Source: an uncultured Eubacteriales bacterium (lineage in GTDB: Bacteria > Bacillota > Clostridia > Peptostreptococcales > Anaerovoracaceae). From it: a stretch of 64,000 bases of DNA. The position numbers and the translations under genes are program-made. Under the pieces are notes generated by a model, which was not told the DNA's origin, ran no database searches, and worked only from the letters and a program-made list of their open reading frames with translations. Below are positions 43,065 through 51,826 of the stretch, one piece after another. Within the stretch, counting starts at the first letter, position 1. Every line of letters starts with the position of its first letter. The DNA is taken from positions 1 through 64,000 of the forward strand of contig CACYLW010000002.1 of assembly GCA_902775345.1 (NCBI GenBank), in the 5' to 3' direction.

Positions 43065-43736
43065 ATGCATTTTGTATTCTGGGGAGACGGGTCGCAGGCT
43101 GCGAAGGACCTTGTTAATGCCATACAGGTGCGCAGCACGGAAAACTTCAACTGGACATTTATTTTCATTCTGGCAGTCGTATTCTATGTATACTGGTCAG
43201 AAATTCATAACAAAAAATACGACATGGTATATGCCGGGCTTGCTCTGTACGGAGTGCACTGGTTCTATGAGATCGGTAACGCGATAATAGGGCACGTGAC
43301 CGGATATCCGCTCTGGTCGGTAAGCAACGAATCCACGACATTCATTCTTCTGATCGGAGTATGCTGGGAACTTTCCATGATGTTCTCTCTGGCGGGCATG
43401 ATATCTCTGAAGATGCTGCCTGAAGACAGGAGTGCAAGGTATTTCGCCAAAAACGGCAGAAAGGGCATAGACTGCAAGTTCGCAGGCGCGCTGAGCATGG
43501 CGCTGCTGTTCGCCCTGTTCGAGTCATTCCTGGCGGGAACCTCAAACCATTCATTCATCTGGGTGTATAAATGGTGGGGCGTGATCCCGGTATTTATCAC
43601 CACGTATGTGCCGTTTTTCCTGGCCGCGAATTACGTACCTGACATGGAGCCGGTAAAAAGAAAAAGATTCCTCATCGGGGTATGGGGAATCGATGCACTG
43701 CTTCTTATAATACTGATCCCAGCAGGAGTTATCTGA
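43065..43736 (+). CDS. Uncharacterised polytopic membrane protein
   Basis: This 223-residue protein has about six to seven hydrophobic segments (around 27-43, 54-75, 88-108, 110-128, 143-160, 175-190 and 205-222). Aromatic-rich phrases such as 'YGVHWFYEIGNAIIG' and 'NHSFIWVYKWWGVIPVF' recur. I do not recognise the family. The start ATG 43065 follows an unusually long purine run (AGAGGGGGGG, 43048-43057). It shares the operon of the sensor phosphatase and FGGY kinase and ends nine bases from the convergent MATE-ATPase gene, with no clear terminator between them. Confidence 0.6.
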   Translation: MHFVFWGDGSQAAKDLVNAIQVRSTENFNWTFIFILAVVFYVYWSEIHNKKYDMVYAGLALYGVHWFYEIGNAIIGHVTGYPLWSVSNESTTFILLIGVCWELSMMFSLAGMISLKMLPEDRSARYFAKNGRKGIDCKFAGALSMALLFALFESFLAGTSNHSFIWVYKWWGVIPVFITTYVPFFLAANYVPDMEPVKRKRFLIGVWGIDALLLIILIPAGVI

Positions 43737-43745
43737 TACGGGCGG

Positions 43746-45491
43746 TCAGATTCGTATCGTAAGCACGTTCAGTCCGAACATGTTCTGATATTTTATGCTG
43801 CTAGCTATTGAATAGACCGTGCGTATGCCTATGTTCGACGCGGCATCTCCGCCTTCTGTAAGGAGGTTCCGCTCCTGAGGATCAAACGGCACGCAGTCGT
43901 CTTTTATGCGTAAAATAACATCATTATCCTTGCAGACCACTCTTACATCGGCTGAGTGGTCTTTTTTATCCTTTGTAAAACCGTGATCGATAACATTGCA
44001 TACCATTTCCTCTGTGGCAAGGCCGGCGTAATACGACCTGCGCTTATCTATCCCCCGGGACATGCAGAATTCCTGGATATGCTGAGATATATTGACAGCT
44101 TCATCGATGCTTCTGACAGAGATCTCGGTAAACTCATTTTCGCGGGCGCCGAAACTGTCCGGAATAACCATCAGCTCATCCATGGTGCGAGGGAAGTGTC
44201 CGCAGCTTTTTGCTGCATAGATGATGATTATGAGTATCGAAACAATGCCGTTGATCACATTAGCGATGTATACGCTGTTCATGCCCGCAAACGGGATAAG
44301 GATGGCTGTAAAGAGAGATACACTGATCAGGCCGTCGAAGAGTGTGAGCAGGTAAACAAGACGCTGCTTGTCTGATGCCTGGGCATAGGAGACATAATGC
44401 ATGCAGATTATGCCGAGAGGCATGCAGAGCGGAAGTATGCGGAAGCCCCATACAGTCATCATGTATACAGGGTCTGAGAGGTCTTTATAGAAAACATGCG
44501 CAAGAGGATGCGCTGAGATCATCACTGCTGCGGATATGACACACATCAGCGGAACGTACCTCCTGATCGCACACCTCATGACTTCAGTCAGCGACATGCG
44601 GTCTTCCTCGCCGATGGCAACACTCATGAGCATTCGCGATACGGCCTGCATCCCGACAGGTATGGCCCAGAAGAGGGCAAGCAGATAGTTTGCTGTCGCG
44701 AAAGCGGATATGCCGACGGCACCTACATAGACCTCGAGAAGCCTGTTGACTATAAGGCCGCGGAAAGTCTGATATCCGTTGATGAGCGCTCCCGGAAGGC
44801 CGATCCTGAACATTGAAACGCACTCCTTAAGATCGGGCTTTTTCAGAGTGAATCGCAGATGGGACCTGCCTGATACGAAATACCATGCTTCTGCTATCAT
44901 ATAAGCCCACATTCCGATGGAAGATGCCAGTGCGAGACCGAAAGCTTCCATGTGCATCACGGCAACAAACAGATAGTTCAGCACCAGATTCACGACTATG
45001 AAGACGAATACTGCTGCCTGGGTGATACGGCCTTTGTTTTCTATAAAAAGGAATGACGCGAACTGGTTGCTGAGTATGAGCGGTATTATGCCTATGGCCT
45101 GACCTATGAGATACCGGTTGAGCAGAGGACGCACGGCTGCATCCTGTGTCAGGAAACCGGTCATGTCAGAAACAGATAGGAGTATGACTATGATGGTAAA
45201 AAACAGTCCGGACAGTGCCAATAAAAGAAGATCGAGAGAGTAGACTTCCTGAAGCTTGTCCTGCCGGTTCTGCCCGAGAAATTCCCCGCACAGTATGGAT
45301 GAACCGCCCACAAGCATGAGGGCGAAGGCACCAAAAAACATGTTCAGCGGCCCGTACAGACCGACCGCGCTCATTGCATCCGTGCCGACGTAGTTGCTGG
45401 CAAAATAACTGGATACGATCATGTTGATGGTGCCGACCGCTGCCAGAATGATCTGCACGGGAAGCAGGCGGAACATGAGCTTTCTGACCAT
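43746..45491 (-). CDS. MATE transporter fused to an RsbW-like histidine-kinase-type ATPase domain
   Basis: This is a 581-residue fusion. Residues 1-440 are a MATE transporter with twelve predicted helices ('VQIILAAVGTINMIVSSYFA', 'GLPGALINGYQTFRGLIVNR'). After a linker, residues about 455-581 form a GHKL ATPase of the anti-sigma-factor kinase type: 'GLATEEMVCNVIDHGF' is the N box with conserved Glu and Asn, 'VILRIKDDCVPFDP' the G1 box, and 'SNIGIRTVYSIASSI' the G2 region. The ATPase lacks a phospho-accepting His, as RsbW/SpoIIAB proteins do. Start ATG at 45491 is conventional. The gene is convergent with the operon containing the SpoIIE-type phosphatase, a possible partner. Function of the fusion is unknown. 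Confidence 0.85.
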   Translation of the reverse strand: MVRKLMFRLLPVQIILAAVGTINMIVSSYFASNYVGTDAMSAVGLYGPLNMFFGAFALMLVGGSSILCGEFLGQNRQDKLQEVYSLDLLLLALSGLFFTIIVILLSVSDMTGFLTQDAAVRPLLNRYLIGQAIGIIPLILSNQFASFLFIENKGRITQAAVFVFIVVNLVLNYLFVAVMHMEAFGLALASSIGMWAYMIAEAWYFVSGRSHLRFTLKKPDLKECVSMFRIGLPGALINGYQTFRGLIVNRLLEVYVGAVGISAFATANYLLALFWAIPVGMQAVSRMLMSVAIGEEDRMSLTEVMRCAIRRYVPLMCVISAAVMISAHPLAHVFYKDLSDPVYMMTVWGFRILPLCMPLGIICMHYVSYAQASDKQRLVYLLTLFDGLISVSLFTAILIPFAGMNSVYIANVINGIVSILIIIIYAAKSCGHFPRTMDELMVIPDSFGARENEFTEISVRSIDEAVNISQHIQEFCMSRGIDKRRSYYAGLATEEMVCNVIDHGFTKDKKDHSADVRVVCKDNDVILRIKDDCVPFDPQERNLLTEGGDAASNIGIRTVYSIASSIKYQNMFGLNVLTIRI

Positions 45492-45595
45492 GGGAAATAA
45501 CTCTCTTTTCTGATGATTTATCGATGGCTTTTAAATGCTGACTAATATATCATAATTGTAATACATAAATGTCTGTACATGAAAGGGGATTCAAA

Positions 45596-46531
45596 TTGCT
45601 TAAGGAAAAGGGTTTTTACAAAGGCGTCAACCTCGGCGGATGGATGTCGCAGTGCGATTACAGCATTGAGAGACTTGACAGCTTCATAACTGAAAAGGAC
45701 TTTGGGATCATTTCTTCGTGGGGAGCCGATCATGTAAGGCTTCCGGTTGATTACAATGTCGCTGAACTCATGGATGACGGCATCGCAAGGATAAGAAGGG
45801 CGGTGGACGCGGCAAAGCGCAGCGGACTGAATGTGATGCTCGATCTTCACAAGGCTCCGGGCTATTCTTTCGACGCAGGAGAACAGGAATCCGGATTCTT
45901 CGACAGCAGGGAATACCAGGAAAGGTTTCTGACACTCTGGGAAAACCTGGCAAGGGAGTTCGGCGGAGATCATGAGAACGTAGCGTTTGATCTCCTTAAC
46001 GAGATCACTGATGCCTCATTCCTGCCTGCGTGGAAAAAGATATCTGCGGAGTGCATCGGACGTATCAGGAAATACGCTCCGAACACAGCAATAGTTATAG
46101 GCAGCTACGATTATAATGATGTCAGGGCTGTAAAGGACCTTGATCCTCCGCAGGATGATCTTGTTGCTTACAGTTTTCACTGCTATGAACCGCATGATTT
46201 TACCCATCAGGGAGCATACTGGGATCCGAGGCTCGACAAAGAGAAAAGGGTGGCCTTCAGGGACTCCGGTACTACCGAAGAGATGTTTGAGGAACTGTTT
46301 GAGTCGGCTGTTGCCAAGGCTGCTGAGCACGGGGCAGATCTTTACTGCGGAGAGTACGGCGTGATCGATGTCGTATCATCTGAGGAAGCACTTGAATGGT
46401 ATAAGGTGATCCACGGGGTGTTTGAGAAATACGGCATTTCGAGGGCTGCATGGAGCTATAAGGAAATGGACTTCGGCATTAAAGATGCGCGAATGGATAA
46501 GGTAAGAGATGAACTTATAAAATGCTTATAG
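45596..46531 (+). CDS. Intracellular GH5-family beta-glucanase/cellulase
   Basis: This is a 311-residue glycoside hydrolase family 5 enzyme without a signal peptide. The acid/base glutamate is E136 in 'AFDLLNEITD' and the nucleophile is E253 in 'YCGEYGVID'. Supporting GH5 residues include 'GVNLGGW', 'ADHVRLPVDY', 'MLDLHKAPG' and 'YSFHCYEPHDFTHQG'. TTG 45596 is preferred over ATG 45569 because AAGGGG (45583-45588) is properly placed only for the TTG. The cytoplasmic location means it would cut short beta-glucans after import. It lies beside cellobiose phosphorylase and the ABC importer. A bidirectional terminator follows. Confidence 0.88.
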   Translation: MLKEKGFYKGVNLGGWMSQCDYSIERLDSFITEKDFGIISSWGADHVRLPVDYNVAELMDDGIARIRRAVDAAKRSGLNVMLDLHKAPGYSFDAGEQESGFFDSREYQERFLTLWENLAREFGGDHENVAFDLLNEITDASFLPAWKKISAECIGRIRKYAPNTAIVIGSYDYNDVRAVKDLDPPQDDLVAYSFHCYEPHDFTHQGAYWDPRLDKEKRVAFRDSGTTEEMFEELFESAVAKAAEHGADLYCGEYGVIDVVSSEEALEWYKVIHGVFEKYGISRAAWSYKEMDFGIKDARMDKVRDELIKCL

Positions 46532-46542
46532 GGTAAGAAGAA

Positions 46543-46598
46543 AACGATCCCGCGTTTTTCCGTCCGGCTGATAACGAAAGAACGCGGGGTCGTTTTTA
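46543..46598. terminator. Bidirectional intrinsic terminator
   Basis: AACGATCCCGCGTT (46543-46556) pairs with AACGCGGGGTCGTT (46581-46594) with one wobble. T-runs on both strands fit termination of both the GH5 gene and the convergent cellobiose phosphorylase gene. Confidence 0.9.
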
Positions 46599-46625
46599 TA
46601 TGGTATGGAATATTATGAAGAAAAA

Positions 46626-49058
46626 TCAGTTGATTTTTATGCGGACTTCTATGTCCGAAGGTTTATCCGGAATCGGTATCAGGTTTCCGGAAGGCTTTCC
46701 GTTTACTGTAACGGAGAAGGAGCCTTTCACGCCGCCTGCCGCGTTTTCTGCAGTTATGTGGTAAGTGGATCCGCGGAACCTGCGTACGCAGCTGAAAGAA
46801 CCGATATCAGCCGGCAGGCACGGATCGATGCGGAGACCGTCAAGCTCAGGCCTGATGCCCAGGATATACTGGCTGACTGCTACGAACGACCATGCTGCCG
46901 TACCGGTGAGCCAGCTGTTCTTGCCCTCGCCGTGTGTCGCGGCATCTCTGCCGGCGATCATCTGACAGTAGGCGTATGGTTCAGTGCGGTGGATCTCGCT
47001 TATATCCTCGAGGAATACAGGATTGGTCTTGCGGTAGACATCGAAGGCGCGGCTGCCATGGCCGAGCATGGCTTCGGATATCACTATCCACGGATTGCAG
47101 TGGCAGAATATCCCGGCATTTTCCTTGTATCCAGGAGGATATGACGATATCTCCCCAAGCTCCAGATGATATTTTGTATATGCCGGCTGAAGCACCATGA
47201 TGCCGTATTCGGTCTCGAGATGCTTCTCAACGCTTCTGAGCGCAGTTTCTGCTTCGCCTGTTTCAGCTCCGATGCCTGCCATGACGCACATGCCCTGAGG
47301 CTCTATGAATATGCGGCCTTCTTCGCATTCACTGCTGCCGACAGGGGATCCAAAGGCATCATAAGCACGTCTGAACCATTCTCCGTCCCATCCTGCATCC
47401 AGAATGGCGGTACGCATATCTTCAACATTGCTCATGATCTCAGCGGCTTCATCCGCACATCCGATATGTGTGAGTATGTCGGCAAATTCCGTGCCGTACT
47501 TCACATACATGCCTGCGATGAAAACGCTTTCTGCGACCGGACCTTCGCTTGGACCGGTGATCTGGAAGCTTTCACCCGGATGCTCCGAGAAGCAGTTGAG
47601 ATTGAGGCAGTCATTCCAGTCCGCGCGTCCTATGAGCGGAAGGGAATGAGGCCCGAGGTGTGCCGTTGTATATCCGAAGCTCTTCCTCAGATGATCCAGA
47701 AGGGAAGCGCTGTCGTTCTCGTTATTGTCGTATGTGCATTGCTCATCGAGTATCGTGAAGTCTCCGGTCTCTTTGAGGTAGGCCGAGACGCCGGCTATCA
47801 GCCAGAGCGGATCGTCATTGAAGCCGCTTCCGACAGCCATGTTGCCGCGCTTGGTCAGCGGCTGATACTGGTGGTACGTGCTGCCGTCCGGGAACTGCGT
47901 ATTGGCGATGTCGATGATCCTCTCACGGGCTCTTTCAGGTATAAGGTGAACGAAGCCGAGAAGGTCCTGACATGAATCGCGGAATCCCATGCCCCGTCCG
48001 AGACCGCTCTCATAGTAACTGGCAGATCTGCTCATGTTGAAAGTGACCATGCACTGGTACTGATTCCAGATGTTAACAGCCCTGTCGAGCTTCTCGTTTC
48101 CGGAACTGACTTGGTAAGTCGAAAGAAGATCCTTCCAGTAGCATCTGAGCTCGTTCAGAGCGGCGTCGAACTGATCATCCGCAGAAAACAGCGAAATAAG
48201 TCTCTCTGCAGGTTCTTTGTTGATGATCCCCGGAGCCGAAAATTTCTTTGAAAACGGGTTCTCACAGTATCCGAGTATGAAAATGCATGAGAAAATCTTT
48301 CCCGGTTCAAGTGTGAGCTTCAGATGATGGCTGCCGACAGGAGCCCATCCGTGAGCTACGCTGTTATAACTGACACCGGCCTCAACTGCGCGGGGCCTGT
48401 CTGCTCCATTGTAGATGCCGACGAACTCATCACGGCTTGTGTCGAAACCGCAGACATCCTTGTTTACATGAAATACTGCGTAGTGATTCCTGCGCTCGCG
48501 ATATTCAGTCTTGTGATATATGGTGTTTCCTTCGACTTCGACCTCTCCGATGGAGAAGTTCCTCTGGAAATTGGATGCGTCATCCTGAGCATCCCACAGA
48601 CAGAATTCCACATAACTGTAAAGGTCAATTTCTTTGGTCTTATCAGAGCGGTTCATCAGGGTCACTCTGGTAAGCTCGCAGTTCTCATGAAGTGGAACGA
48701 ACACCTCCTGCACCGCTTCCAGACCGTTCTTTGCGCTCTCGAATACGGTGTACCCGAGACCGTGTCTGCATTTATAGGAATCAAGAGGGGTCTTCACCGG
48801 CTGCCATCCCGGATTCCATACGCAGTTTCCATCCTTTATATAGAAGTAATGTCCGTTGCAGTCCATAGGGCTGTTGTTGTAACGGTAGCGGGTGAGCCTC
48901 ATCAGTTTTGCATCCTTATAGAAGCAGTACCCACCTGATGTGTTTGAGATCAGCCTGAAGAACTCCTGTGATCCGAGGTAATTGATCCACGGAAGAGGGG
49001 TCTGAGGCGATGTTATTACATATTCATTATTGTAGTCGTCAAAATACCCGAACTTCAT
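46626..49058 (-). CDS. Cellobiose phosphorylase (GH94)
   Basis: This 810-residue cytoplasmic enzyme splits cellobiose with phosphate into glucose 1-phosphate and glucose, saving ATP. The N-terminal '[20 protein letters not shown]' followed by 'PLPWINYLG' is the classical start of GH94 cellobiose phosphorylases, and the length equals that of characterised ones (about 810). The catalytic region '[12 protein letters not shown]' has the general-acid Asp in its DWND (480-483). '[15 protein letters not shown]' and '[10 protein letters not shown]' are also typical. The frame extends 39 residues upstream, but the ATG at 49058 with GGGAG fits. It is divergent from the LacI gene, and its promoter carries a repressor operator just after the start site. 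Confidence 0.95.
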   Translation of the reverse strand: MKFGYFDDYNNEYVITSPQTPLPWINYLGSQEFFRLISNTSGGYCFYKDAKLMRLTRYRYNNSPMDCNGHYFYIKDGNCVWNPGWQPVKTPLDSYKCRHGLGYTVFESAKNGLEAVQEVFVPLHENCELTRVTLMNRSDKTKEIDLYSYVEFCLWDAQDDASNFQRNFSIGEVEVEGNTIYHKTEYRERRNHYAVFHVNKDVCGFDTSRDEFVGIYNGADRPRAVEAGVSYNSVAHGWAPVGSHHLKLTLEPGKIFSCIFILGYCENPFSKKFSAPGIINKEPAERLISLFSADDQFDAALNELRCYWKDLLSTYQVSSGNEKLDRAVNIWNQYQCMVTFNMSRSASYYESGLGRGMGFRDSCQDLLGFVHLIPERARERIIDIANTQFPDGSTYHQYQPLTKRGNMAVGSGFNDDPLWLIAGVSAYLKETGDFTILDEQCTYDNNENDSASLLDHLRKSFGYTTAHLGPHSLPLIGRADWNDCLNLNCFSEHPGESFQITGPSEGPVAESVFIAGMYVKYGTEFADILTHIGCADEAAEIMSNVEDMRTAILDAGWDGEWFRRAYDAFGSPVGSSECEEGRIFIEPQGMCVMAGIGAETGEAETALRSVEKHLETEYGIMVLQPAYTKYHLELGEISSYPPGYKENAGIFCHCNPWIVISEAMLGHGSRAFDVYRKTNPVFLEDISEIHRTEPYAYCQMIAGRDAATHGEGKNSWLTGTAAWSFVAVSQYILGIRPELDGLRIDPCLPADIGSFSCVRRFRGSTYHITAENAAGGVKGSFSVTVNGKPSGNLIPIPDKPSDIEVRIKIN

Positions 49059-49075
49059 AAAGGTGCTCCCTGCCA

Positions 49076-49091
49076 GCGAATACGTTTTCGT
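49076..49091. promoter_or_regulatory. LacI-type operator of the cellobiose phosphorylase gene
   Basis: On the minus strand ACGAAAACGTATTCGC lies about +6 to +21 of the predicted transcript. The same 16 bases occur in mirror orientation at 49261-49276 in front of the LacI gene. Confidence 0.7.
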
Positions 49092-49103
49092 TAGATTGGA
49101 CTT

Positions 49104-49132
49104 ATTATATTGCCTGAAGGGATGATTTGTAA
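49104..49132 (-). promoter_or_regulatory. Promoter of the cellobiose phosphorylase gene
   Basis: On the minus strand TTACAA (49132-49127), a 17-base spacer and a perfect TATAAT (49109-49104). Transcription would begin near 49097, directly before the operator. Confidence 0.6.
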
Positions 49133-49225
49133 AGAAGAAAATGAAAAAAGCCTGAAAAAAGTTATAATAATACAAATAAAGATGCAGTATTTTTTGTAAA
49201 AACGTAAAAATTTTCGATTTTGCTA

Positions 49226-49254
49226 TTGACGAAAACGTTTTAGCAGATTAAAAT
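49226..49254 (+). promoter_or_regulatory. Promoter of the LacI/ABC operon with spacer palindrome
   Basis: TTGACG (49226-49231), 17-base spacer, TAAAAT (49249-49254). The spacer contains the perfect palindrome AAAACGTTTT (49232-49241), related to the CG-centred operators nearby. Confidence 0.65.
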
Positions 49255-49260
49255 GAAGCT

Positions 49261-49285
49261 ACGAAAACGTATTCGCACGTTTTCG
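49261..49285. promoter_or_regulatory. LacI-type operator(s) at the start site of the LacI gene
   Basis: ACGAAAACGTATTCGC (49261-49276) is identical to the phosphorylase operator. CGAAAACGT (49262-49270) and ACGTTTTCG (49277-49285) also form a nine-base inverted repeat with a six-base spacer. They cover about +1 to +25. Confidence 0.7.
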
Positions 49286-49311
49286 CTGGAATGCTGCAGA
49301 AAGGAAATCAC

Positions 49312-50328
49312 ATGGTAACTATCAAAGATATCTCCAAGGAATGCGGCGTTTCCCCGGCCACTGTATCGAAGGCACTGAACGGATACGACGAAATCAGTCC
49401 CGAAACAGTAGAGCTGGTCAAGCGAACGGCAAGTAAGCTCAATTACATGCCGAATGCTGCAGCCAGGCTGCTCAAGACGAACAGATCCCATAATATAGGA
49501 GTTCTTTTCGTTGATGACACCATGAGCGGTCTGACGCACGAGTACTTCTCACGCATCCTTAACAGCGTGAAGGAAGAGGCCGAGGCAAACGGGTATGACA
49601 TCACGTTTATCAGTAACAATATAGGTAAACAAAAGATGTCGTTCCTTCAGCACTGTGAGTACAGGAACTGCGACGGCGTCGTGATAGCCAGCGTTGACTT
49701 CCAGAATCCGGAGGTTCTCGAACTTGTCAAAAGCAAAGTGCCGGTGGTGACCATCGACTACTCATTTGACAATCTGAGCTCGATCGTTTCAGACAATCAG
49801 GAGGGATCTTACAGACTTGCCTCCTATCTGGCTGAACAGGGACACAGGAAGATAGCGTTCATACACGGCGAGCGCACCCTGGTAACACAGAAGCGTATCA
49901 GAGGGTTTAACCGTGCCATGCAGGAACATGGCATAGTGACACCTCCGGAATATCTGGCCGAGGCAAGATATCATGATGCTGAATCAGTCAGAAGGGCAAC
50001 AGCAAAGATGCTGGATCTTGAAGAACCTCCGACTGCGATCATGTATCCTGACGACTTCTCCTTCATAGGAGGGCAGACTGAGATAATCGAAAGAGGACTG
50101 AGCATACCGGATGACATAAGTGTCTGCGGATATGACGGCATCAACCTTTCGAAAATACTCAATCCTCAACTCACTACCTGGTACCAGGACGCTGACAGGA
50201 TTGGGAAAGAATCGGTCCGCAAGTTAGTGGAATCGATAGAACACGAAGATACGAGTGCAGCTGAACAGATCATGGTGTCGGGGAAGTTTCTTAGCGGAAA
50301 CAGTGTAAGAAAGTGGGAGGATCAATAA
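49312..50328 (+). CDS. LacI-family repressor of the cello-oligosaccharide locus
   Basis: This is a 338-residue regulator. The DNA-binding domain is textbook: 'TIKDISKECGVSPATVSKAL' then 'NGYDEISPETVELVKRTASK', with hinge 'LNYMPNAAARLLK'. The periplasmic-binding-protein-like sensor domain (about 58-338) begins 'SHNIGVLFVDD' and has 'GYDGINLSKILNPQLTTWYQ' near the end. ATG 49312 has AAAGGAAA upstream; the frame is open slightly earlier. It probably binds the mirrored operators at 49076-49091 and 49261-49285, repressing both cellobiose phosphorylase and its own operon with the ABC importer. A cello-oligosaccharide or derived sugar would be the inducer. This is inferred from context. Confidence 0.92.
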   Translation: MVTIKDISKECGVSPATVSKALNGYDEISPETVELVKRTASKLNYMPNAAARLLKTNRSHNIGVLFVDDTMSGLTHEYFSRILNSVKEEAEANGYDITFISNNIGKQKMSFLQHCEYRNCDGVVIASVDFQNPEVLELVKSKVPVVTIDYSFDNLSSIVSDNQEGSYRLASYLAEQGHRKIAFIHGERTLVTQKRIRGFNRAMQEHGIVTPPEYLAEARYHDAESVRRATAKMLDLEEPPTAIMYPDDFSFIGGQTEIIERGLSIPDDISVCGYDGINLSKILNPQLTTWYQDADRIGKESVRKLVESIEHEDTSAAEQIMVSGKFLSGNSVRKWEDQ

Positions 50329-50357
50329 ACCCACCATTTATTTCAAGGAGGATAACT

Positions 50358-51743
50358 ATGAAAAAGGGATTTAAGGCAGTCCTGAGTATCGCACTCGCAG
50401 CAGCAATGATGTTCGGAATGACAGCATGCGGTGGCGGCGGCGGCGGAGATGAAGGATCTGCTGAGGCCGGCAAGGTACTCAATGTCTGGTGCTGGAACGA
50501 CGAATTCCAGACACGTTTCAACGACTATTATCCAGAGGTCGCTGAGGTTGCAGAGGATGGATCCACAACTACACTGAAAGACGGAACAGTAGTTAACTGG
50601 ATCATTGAGCCTAACGAAGGAAACAACTATCAGACAAAGCTTGATGAGGCTCTGCTCGCACAGGAAAGCGCAGATGCTGACAGCAAGGTAGACATGTTCC
50701 TCGTAGAAGCTGACTACGCTAGAAAGTACACCAACTCTGACGCAACAATGAAAGTTGCTGATCTTCCGGGAGTACTCGATGCAACAGCTGATCAGTATGA
50801 TTACACTAAGGAAGTAGTTTCCGATGCAGACGGCAACGTAAAGGGTGTTTCCTGGCAGGCTTGCCCGGGACTGATCGCTTACAGACGTTCCATCGCAAAG
50901 GAAGTTCTCGGAACTGACGATCCTGAAGCTGTTCAGGAAGCTCTCGCTGACTGGGATAAGTTCGCAGAGACAGCTCAGAAGATGTCTGATGCCGGATATA
51001 AGATGCTCTCCGGTTATGATGATACATTCAGACCTTTCTATAACAATGATGCAGCTCCGTTCGTAGAAGATGGCAAGACTCTTAACATCGACAAGAACAT
51101 CATGGACTGGGTAGCTATGACAAAGGACTACACAGACAAGGGCTGGAACAACAAGACTTCACTCTGGTCTGCTGAATGGTCTGCTGACCAGGGCAAAGAC
51201 GCTAAGGTGTTCTGCATCCCTGCATGCACATGGGAAATCGACTTCACTCTGACAGGCAATGCTGATCCGGACGGAACACAGGATCCTGAAAAGAGTGCAT
51301 GGGGCGACTATGCAGTATGCGTTGGTCCTGTATCCTGGTGCTGGGGCGGCACATGGATTACCGCTGCAACAGGAACTGATAACGCTGACCTCATCGCTGA
51401 TATCATGATCAAGATGACAACAGACTCTGAGATCCTCAACAAGATCGCAGTTGAGAAGGGTGACTTCGTCAACAGCAAGTCAGTTATCGCTGACCTCGCT
51501 GCAAACTATGAAGGCAACTCCTTCCTCGGCGGACAGAACCACTACGCTCTGCTCTCCGACTCTGCTGCCGGACTGAGCCTGAAGATCGCTTCGCCTTATG
51601 ACCAGGGCGTAATCGAGAAGATGCAGAACGCTATGAAGGATTACTTCGACGGCAATGTTGATCTCGACGGAGCAAAGGCTAACTTCGAGACATCCATCAA
51701 GGAGATCTATCCAGAAATCGAAACAATCAATTGGCCGGAATAG
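50358..51743 (+). CDS. ABC sugar-binding lipoprotein
   Basis: This 461-residue extracellular solute-binding protein is of the family-1 carbohydrate type. The signal peptide ends in lipobox 'GMTAC' with the lipidated C24, followed by six glycines as a flexible tether. The mature N-terminus 'KVLNVWCWNDEFQTRF' and several Trp residues ('VSWCWGGTWITA', 'WSAEWSAD') are suited to sugar stacking. ATG 50358 follows AAGGAGG. The gene begins 29 bases after the LacI stop and is followed by a stable hairpin that would raise its expression over the permease genes. Ligand probably cello-oligosaccharides, judging by neighbours. Confidence 0.92.
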   Translation: MKKGFKAVLSIALAAAMMFGMTACGGGGGGDEGSAEAGKVLNVWCWNDEFQTRFNDYYPEVAEVAEDGSTTTLKDGTVVNWIIEPNEGNNYQTKLDEALLAQESADADSKVDMFLVEADYARKYTNSDATMKVADLPGVLDATADQYDYTKEVVSDADGNVKGVSWQACPGLIAYRRSIAKEVLGTDDPEAVQEALADWDKFAETAQKMSDAGYKMLSGYDDTFRPFYNNDAAPFVEDGKTLNIDKNIMDWVAMTKDYTDKGWNNKTSLWSAEWSADQGKDAKVFCIPACTWEIDFTLTGNADPDGTQDPEKSAWGDYAVCVGPVSWCWGGTWITAATGTDNADLIADIMIKMTTDSEILNKIAVEKGDFVNSKSVIADLAANYEGNSFLGGQNHYALLSDSAAGLSLKIASPYDQGVIEKMQNAMKDYFDGNVDLDGAKANFETSIKEIYPEIETINWPE

Positions 51744-51761
51744 TATAAGCTACACTTAATA

Positions 51762-51793
51762 AAGGGGTGACCGGCAGGTCACCCCTTACTTTT
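51762..51793 (+). terminator. Intercistronic hairpin (partial terminator / mRNA stabiliser)
   Basis: AAGGGGTGACC (51762-51772) pairs perfectly with GGTCACCCCTT (51777-51787) over a GGCA tetraloop, and only a short T-stretch (ACTTTTA) follows. The position between binding protein and permease is classic for differential expression within an ABC operon. Confidence 0.8.
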
Positions 51794-51826
51794 AACAAAA
51801 CAGATCCCCCGATCCTGGAGGTCAAA

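Noticed and set aside
43733-43760. GATACG/CGTATC inverted repeat between convergent genes as a terminator
   Set aside because: Short stem with a long spacer and no T-run on either strand.
45569-45595. ATG 45569 as start of the GH5 gene
   Set aside because: It has no ribosome binding site, whereas AAGGGG is ideally placed for TTG 45596.
46605-48938. Several plus-strand frames of 60-270 codons opposite cellobiose phosphorylase
   Set aside because: They lie antisense to an intact 810-residue GH94 gene and match no family.
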